Made by a program: the position numbers and the translations under genes. From assembly GCF_002737755.1 (NCBI RefSeq), contig NZ_PEGH01000012.1, positions 1 through 64,000 of the forward strand: a DNA stretch of 64,000 nt, written 5' to 3'. The notes beneath the pieces are model-generated. The model made no database searches. It was not told the DNA's origin and saw only the letters and a list, made by a program, of their open reading frames with translations. Shown here piece after piece: positions 59,143 through 64,000 of the stretch. The first letter of the stretch is position 1; every line of letters begins with the position of its first letter. Source of the DNA: Caulobacter sp. BP25 (GTDB lineage Bacteria; Pseudomonadota; Alphaproteobacteria; Caulobacterales; Caulobacteraceae).

Positions 59143-59975
59143 CACAGTCCTGCATCCAGACGATAGAACCGACGCGCGACGTCCGAGAATACCGCTTGAG
59201 CGAACGTGGGCGCGCGCAGGGCGGGGACTCTTCTCGCTTGCTCGAGCCATGCGGCGTAGTCCGTCGCGAGGTTCACCACCGGCCAGTCACTGCCCCACAT
59301 CAAACGATCCGGCCCAAACAGCGCGATCAGCTGATCGACATACGGGGTGATCACCTCCGGCGGCTGATCGGGTCTCGCCTCGGTCAGTAGGCCCGAGAGC
59401 TTGCAATGCACTTGGGGCAGGGCGGCGAGCCGGGACATTGCGTCGGCCCATTCGTCGAACGCGTCGCGAGCGATCGGCGGCTTTGCGCCGTGGTCGATAA
59501 CGATCCGCAGATCGGGCCGCCGCGTCGCCAGGGTCAGCAGGTGCGGCAGGTGACGCGTGAGGACCAGGGCGTCCAGCGACAGATCATAGGTCACCAGGGC
59601 GTCGATCGCCGGCGCCAGCTCCGAGCGCGCGATCCAGGCGTCATCGGGCAGGTTCTGCAGCATGGGTCGCACGCCCTTGAACTTCGGGTGAGCGGACAGC
59701 GACGCGATCCGCGCGGGCGCCTGCGGCGAGAGAAGATCGACCCAGCCGACCACGCCAAGAACGAGGGGCTCTTCGTAGGCGAGCCGCAGCAACCAGTCGG
59801 TGTCGGCGTCGCTCGCCTGGGACTGGACCGTTACCGCCCCGACCAGATCCGGGCCGGCTACATCCCGCAGGTCGCGAGGTTCAAAGTCCCGGTGGATCGC
59901 CGCGAGATCGGATGTTGGCCAGACACAATCGTTCTGTCCGATACGCCAAAAGTGTTGATGGGCGTCGATCAGCAC
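59142..59975 (-). CDS. COG3618-family amidohydrolase, probable L-fucono-1,5-lactonase
   Basis: A 277-residue amidohydrolase of the lactonase subgroup. The metal site is LIDAHQHFW at the N-terminus, with IDHGAKPP in the middle and MWGSDWPV near the end. Family members hydrolyse sugar lactones without phosphorylation, including L-fucono-1,5-lactone. The GTG start at 59975 overlaps the stop of the alcohol dehydrogenase; a longer in-frame start at 60017 would add 14 residues lacking the family pattern. It produces L-fuconate for the dehydratase. Confidence 0.88.
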   Translation of the reverse strand: MLIDAHQHFWRIGQNDCVWPTSDLAAIHRDFEPRDLRDVAGPDLVGAVTVQSQASDADTDWLLRLAYEEPLVLGVVGWVDLLSPQAPARIASLSAHPKFKGVRPMLQNLPDDAWIARSELAPAIDALVTYDLSLDALVLTRHLPHLLTLATRRPDLRIVIDHGAKPPIARDAFDEWADAMSRLAALPQVHCKLSGLLTEARPDQPPEVITPYVDQLIALFGPDRLMWGSDWPVVNLATDYAAWLEQARRVPALRAPTFAQAVFSDVARRFYRLDAGL

Positions 59976-60979
59976 GAGACGATCGCCTTGATCACGCCCG
60001 CTTCGGGCGTCATCCATTGGGGCAGATCGGTCGCAAGATCGGACAGCCGGCCACTGTGCGTGTTCAAGGCGCGCATGGGCGCCTTGCCAGCACGGATCGT
60101 CTCCACCACCATTTCGAAGTCCTCCAGCGTGGCGTTTCGACTGGCCAGCAGCGTCGTCTCGCGCTTGTGGAATTCCGGGTCGGAGAACGTGATGTCGGCG
60201 CTGACGACCGAGATCAAAACGTAAGCCCCGCCGTGGCCGACATAGGCGAACCCTGCTTCCATGGCTTTCGGATTGCCGGTCGCGTCGAAAACCACGTCGA
60301 AGAAGTCGCCCTCCGTTAGCATGCCCAGTTGATGGGCGGCGTCCGGACCGAGATCGACGGTGTGGTCGACGCCGATGTGTTCGGCGCAGAAGTCCAGGCG
60401 ATCGCGCCGACCGTCCAGCGCCGTGACGACCCCGCCCGCGAGCTTGGCGAACAGGGCTGCGGCGATACCGATGGGGCCCGCGCCAACGACGAGGACGCTT
60501 TGTCCAGGCGTGATCCGGGCGCGGCGCACCGCATGGGCGCCGATGGCCAGGAACTCGACCATGGCCGCCTCATCCAGGGACAGGCCCGAGGCCTTGCCCA
60601 CGAACTTGGCCGGGACACAGAGATATTCCGCAAGCCCCCCATCGACGTGGACGCCGAGCACTTGGATGTTGCGGCAACAGTTGGGCTTGTCCTTGCGGCA
60701 GGCCGAACAGGCGCCGCACGACATGTACGGCATGACGTAGACGGTGTCGCCAGGCGCGAGATCGACGTTGTCCGGCGCCGAGACCACCTCTCCCGCCAGC
60801 TCGTGTCCCATGATCCGCGGGTAGGCGAGGTAGGGCTGCGTGCCACGGAAGATGTGCATGTCCGTGCCGCAGACTCCAACGCGGCGAATACGGACCAGAA
60901 CCTCGCCCTCGGCAGGAACGGGGCGAGGGCGTTGCTCCAAGACTAGCTCGCCCGGCGCTGTGCAAACCAGGGTGTTCAT
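59969..60979 (-). CDS. Zinc-dependent alcohol dehydrogenase
   Basis: A 336-residue medium-chain dehydrogenase. Catalytic zinc ligands are in VCGTDMH and GHELAGE, the structural-zinc cysteines in CGACSACRKDKPNCC, and the Rossmann motif is VVGAGPIG. It resembles the L-galactonate/threonine dehydrogenase-like subfamily. Its role is uncertain: it may oxidise fucose or a related sugar in parallel with the AKR, or act on another locus intermediate. It is coupled to fucP upstream (4-base overlap) and the lactonase downstream. Confidence 0.88.
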   Translation of the reverse strand: MNTLVCTAPGELVLEQRPRPVPAEGEVLVRIRRVGVCGTDMHIFRGTQPYLAYPRIMGHELAGEVVSAPDNVDLAPGDTVYVMPYMSCGACSACRKDKPNCCRNIQVLGVHVDGGLAEYLCVPAKFVGKASGLSLDEAAMVEFLAIGAHAVRRARITPGQSVLVVGAGPIGIAAALFAKLAGGVVTALDGRRDRLDFCAEHIGVDHTVDLGPDAAHQLGMLTEGDFFDVVFDATGNPKAMEAGFAYVGHGGAYVLISVVSADITFSDPEFHKRETTLLASRNATLEDFEMVVETIRAGKAPMRALNTHSGRLSDLATDLPQWMTPEAGVIKAIVSC

Positions 60980-62283
60980 CATGCGAGAGGCGCCTTCGGA
61001 GCGGAGTTGGTGTCGGTGGACAAAGCCGCGCGCGCCGCTGACAGGCCGTAGGCCGCGACGACCGCGAAGCAGGCGCTGGGGATGAGGATGGCGTAGTTGA
61101 TGGCGCTGAGGTCCGAGACCGCGCCCATCAGGGCGGTAAAGACCGCGCCGCCAATGATCGCCATGACGAGGAACGACGATGCGGTCTTGGTCAGTGGACC
61201 AAGGCCCTTGATGGCCGTCGCGAAGATGGTCGGGAACATGATCGACATGAAGAAGCTGGTCGCGGCCAGAGCGAGGAGGCCAGACTCGCCGCCGGCAAAC
61301 GCCGCGAAGAGCGTCAAAGCCGTATTGATCGCAGCGAACGCCGCCATCAGCTTATTCGGGCTGACCTTGACCATCGCCGCGGTCCCCACGAAGCGTCCGA
61401 CCATGAAGCCGACAAGCGACCAGGTGAGGTAGGTTGCAGCCGTTTTCTCGCCCATGCCGACCTCGTGCTGGGCATAGCGGATCATGTAGCTCCACACGCC
61501 GACCTGCGCGCCGACGTAGAAGAACTGCGCCATCACGCCGAACAGGAAGTGTGGGCGACGGAGCAAGGCGGCGATCGCCGTGCTCGCCGACGGGGCGTTG
61601 GCGACGTCTTCCTTCTGTGGCCGGGTTGCGGCGGCGGGGAAGCGCGTGAAGGCCACGAGAAGCGCCCAGGCAAAAACGACGGCGGCGATGACCAGATAGG
61701 GGACCTGGGTCGATCGGGCTTCCTGCGCCTGGAAAGCGGCCAATTGCGCCGCGCTCATGGCGTCGAACTGCGCCTGGGTCGGCTCGACGCCGGAAAGGAT
61801 GAACTGGCCGCCCAGGACGACCGCCGTGATCGAGCCCAGCGGATTGAAGGCCTGGGCGAAGTTCAGGCGGCGCTCGGAGGTCGCCGGATCGCCCAGGACG
61901 GTGATCAGCGGATTGGCCGAGGTTTCCAGGAACGCCAGTCCCGACGCGATGACGAAGAGGGCGGCCAGAAAGAGAGGGTACTCGAGAACGGCGGCGGCCG
62001 GGTAGAACATCAGAGCGCCAAGGCCAAACAGGCTAAGGCCGACCAGAACCGCAGTCTTGTAGCCATATCGCCTCATGACGATCGAGGCTGGCAGGGCGAG
62101 GAAAAAGTATCCGAGGTAGAAGGCAGACTGCACGAGGCCCGATTGCAGATCCGAAAGGAAGAACGCCTTCTTCAGGTGCGGGATCAGCACGTCATTCAGA
62201 TTATTTGCGACGCCCCAGAGAAAGAACAGCGCGATGATGATCGCCTGGGTCAGAAGCGACCCGTCCTGACGTGCCCTAGTCAT
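60979..62283 (-). CDS. fucP: L-fucose:proton symporter (FucP-like MFS)
   Basis: A 434-residue, 12-helix inner-membrane permease of the fucose-galactose-gluconate symporter family. ALFFLWGVANNLNDVLIPHL opens helix 1 (Asn and Asp as in FucP), followed by VQSAFYLGYFFLALPAS, FLETSANPLI and FAQAFNPLGS, all family hallmarks. The start at 62283 has GGGAGAGAAG directly upstream; an ATG at 62370 would add 29 non-membrane residues. It heads the catabolic operon and is divergent from the alpha-fucosidase gene. Confidence 0.92.
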   Translation of the reverse strand: MTRARQDGSLLTQAIIIALFFLWGVANNLNDVLIPHLKKAFFLSDLQSGLVQSAFYLGYFFLALPASIVMRRYGYKTAVLVGLSLFGLGALMFYPAAAVLEYPLFLAALFVIASGLAFLETSANPLITVLGDPATSERRLNFAQAFNPLGSITAVVLGGQFILSGVEPTQAQFDAMSAAQLAAFQAQEARSTQVPYLVIAAVVFAWALLVAFTRFPAAATRPQKEDVANAPSASTAIAALLRRPHFLFGVMAQFFYVGAQVGVWSYMIRYAQHEVGMGEKTAATYLTWSLVGFMVGRFVGTAAMVKVSPNKLMAAFAAINTALTLFAAFAGGESGLLALAATSFFMSIMFPTIFATAIKGLGPLTKTASSFLVMAIIGGAVFTALMGAVSDLSAINYAILIPSACFAVVAAYGLSAARAALSTDTNSAPKAPLA

Positions 62284-62450
62284 CTTCTCTCCCAAACTGT
62301 CCGGCGCCTTCGCGCTCTCGTGTCCAGCGATTGCAGTCGCTGCATTCCGCTTATCGTTAGTAAAAAGCATTGCATCAATAAAATTCTTTGGTACGCAAGT
62401 TCAACAGCGTCGGCGCGAATGACCGATGCGCCCACGGATCGAGGAACGTT
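62284..62450. promoter_or_regulatory. Divergent promoter region, fucP operon and alpha-fucosidase
   Basis: 167 bases between divergent starts with a moderately AT-rich core (62351-62395). No convincing palindrome is visible. The TATTTATATGAGAAA motif found elsewhere in the locus is absent here. GAGGAACG precedes the fucosidase ATG. Confidence 0.5.
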
Positions 62451-64000
62451 ATGGGGCCTACAAGACGCGATCTTTTTGGCGGGGTCGCTGCCGCAAGCAT
62501 GGCCGCCGCGAGCGCGAAGGCCGAGATGTTGGCGCCGCCTGGGTTCGACAGGATCGCCGATGGGCCGTTCAAGCCGACATGGGACTCGCTGAACGCAGGC
62601 TACGAGACTCCCGACTGGTTTCGCGACGCCAAGTTCGGCCTATGGGCCCACTGGGGCGCTCAGTGCGTCCCGGAAGCGGGCGACTGGTATGCTCGCGGAA
62701 TGTATGAGCAAGGCAGCCGAGCCTATGACCATCATCTGAAGACCTACGGCCATCCCGCCGATACCGGTTTCATGGACATCTATCCGCAGTGGCGCGCAGA
62801 GAACTGGAACCCTGACGATCTGCTCGATCTCTATGTGAAGGCTGGGGCCAAGTACTTCGTGGCCATGGCCAACCATCACGACAACTTCGACGCTTATGAC
62901 TCCAAGTTCCACGACTGGAACAGCGTTCGCATCGGGCCCAAGAAGGACATCATCGGAATCTGGGAAAAGGCGGCCCGCAAGCGGGGCCTTCGGTTCGGCG
63001 TGTCGAACCACTCGGCGCACACTTGGCATTGGTTCCAGACGGCTTATGGCTATGACCCCGAAGGCCCTCGGCGCGGGGAGCGCTATGACGCCTTCAAGCG
63101 GTTCAAGGCCGATGGGCAGGGAACCTGGTGGGAGGGCCTTGATCCGCAGGAACTCTACGGCGGCGCGGTGATGCCTCTGCCGCCTGGCTTCACGAGCATC
63201 GCCGAGGCCGACAAGTGGCGCGAGGCCAATGACCGCGTCTGGAATGAGAAGGCGCCGCTGAACAATCCGGCCTTCGTCCGCCAGTGGTACCTGCGCTGCA
63301 AGGATCTGATCGACAGCTACAAGCCCGACCTCGTCTATTTCGATAACTACGACTTGCCGCTCGAGCAGGCCGGTCTGGACGTCACGGCGCACTTCTACAA
63401 CGCCTCCATGCGTTGGCATGGCGGCAAGCTGGAGGCCGTGGTCAACATCAAACCCGGAGATCGCAAGGTTCCTGGTGTCGTCGCCGACGTGGAACGCGGT
63501 CTGCGCGCCGAGATCAGCCCTACGCCTTGGCAGACCGACACCTGCATCGGCTCATGGCACTACAGCCGTGAGATCTTCGACAAGAAACACTACCTGCCGG
63601 CTGCGGAAGTGATCCACCGCCTCTGCGACATCGTCTCCAAGAACGGTAACCTTTTGCTCAGCGTGCCTGTGCGTGGCGACGGGACGATCGACTCCGAGGA
63701 GCGGCGCATCGTCGAGGAGATTGGCGGCTGGATGGGGCGGTTTTCCGACGCGATCTATGGGACCCGCCCCTGGGCGGTCTACGGCGAGGGGCCAACCTCG
63801 GTGGCCACGGGCATGTTCAGCGAGGGCAAGCAGAAGCCGTTTACCGCCAAGGACATCCGCTTCACCACCAAGGGAAAGGCGCTTTACGCCATGACCCTCG
63901 GGCAGCCCGAGGCAGGGCAGGTGAGTGTCGTCTCGCTGGCTCAGGGCGGTCCCCACGCGCGGCGCGCGGTCAGGCGGGTCACTCTGGCGGGGGACAAGAC
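62451..64000 (+). CDS. Exported GH29 alpha-L-fucosidase (partial, runs off the window)
   Basis: At least 516 residues, still open at the window end. Tat-type leader TRRDLFGGVAAASMAAASAKA. The GH29 barrel follows: WFRDAKFGLWAHWGAQCVPE, FVAMANHHDNFDAYDSKF (the His-His substrate-binding pair), GVSNHSAHTW, and nucleophile Asp298 in LVYFDNYDLPL. It should release L-fucose from alpha-linked fucosides outside the cytoplasm for import by FucP. The ATG at 62451 has GAGGAACG upstream. Confidence 0.9.
   Translation, partial: MGPTRRDLFGGVAAASMAAASAKAEMLAPPGFDRIADGPFKPTWDSLNAGYETPDWFRDAKFGLWAHWGAQCVPEAGDWYARGMYEQGSRAYDHHLKTYGHPADTGFMDIYPQWRAENWNPDDLLDLYVKAGAKYFVAMANHHDNFDAYDSKFHDWNSVRIGPKKDIIGIWEKAARKRGLRFGVSNHSAHTWHWFQTAYGYDPEGPRRGERYDAFKRFKADGQGTWWEGLDPQELYGGAVMPLPPGFTSIAEADKWREANDRVWNEKAPLNNPAFVRQWYLRCKDLIDSYKPDLVYFDNYDLPLEQAGLDVTAHFYNASMRWHGGKLEAVVNIKPGDRKVPGVVADVERGLRAEISPTPWQTDTCIGSWHYSREIFDKKHYLPAAEVIHRLCDIVSKNGNLLLSVPVRGDGTIDSEERRIVEEIGGWMGRFSDAIYGTRPWAVYGEGPTSVATGMFSEGKQKPFTAKDIRFTTKGKALYAMTLGQPEAGQVSVVSLAQGGPHARRAVRRVTLAGDK

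Overview
This is about 64 kb of high-GC DNA from an alphaproteobacterium, most likely Caulobacter or a close relative. The evidence is the guaB / MAPEG / RsmB-like / guaA neighbourhood, the many TonB-dependent receptors, the NodT-type efflux lipoprotein and the frequent Tat-type leaders. This is inferred from protein sequence recalled by eye; no search was run. I see no rRNA, tRNA or CRISPR array.

Region 1 (1-6060) is a large foldback. Bases 4-2490 are the exact reverse complement of 2677-5163, around a 186-bp loop. The right arm reads guaB 3' end, MAPEG protein, RsmB-like rRNA methyltransferase and guaA. The left arm repeats this inverted, up to codon 222 of guaA. The loop is guaB sequence with several frame changes, so a foldback assembly artefact at a contig end is the leading explanation.

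Region 2 (6049-39075) looks like an accretion of old genomic-island units at the 3' end of guaA. The last bases of guaA recur at 31919-31930, and the non-coding DNA after guaA recurs there (31931-32213) and in part at 39019-39066. AlpA-type regulator genes, one intact and one truncated, sit before the two distal copies. I find no integrase. Between the markers lie a two-component system; a redox cluster of hydrolase, carboxymuconolactone decarboxylase-cupin, three aldo-keto reductases and a flavodoxin with an 11-copy heptanucleotide repeat; several truncated genes; a KgtP-like 2-oxoglutarate permease; an ECF sigma / FecR / TonB receptor / penicillin-acylase-type amidase / CRTAC1 module; a TetR / SDR / quinone-reductase unit; and an EmrAB-OMF efflux operon whose TetR gene is frameshifted.

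Region 3 (39185-46837) is a metal-uptake type cluster: PepSY reductase-like protein, two TonB receptors, an exported DJ-1/PfpI protein, a GntR regulator and a DUF2946 protein.

Region 4 (47651-64000) is a fucosyl-galactoside utilisation locus. It has an exported GH35 beta-galactosidase, a GH2 relic, a large TonB receptor, an IclR regulator and a tightly coupled operon: fucP, Zn-alcohol dehydrogenase, fuconolactonase, AKR-type fucose dehydrogenase, split UxaA-type dehydratase, SDR, FAH-family hydrolase and mutarotase. Divergent from it is an exported GH29 alpha-L-fucosidase that runs off the window. The predicted route takes L-fucose through fuconolactone, fuconate, 2-keto-3-deoxyfuconate and the diketo acid to pyruvate and lactate.
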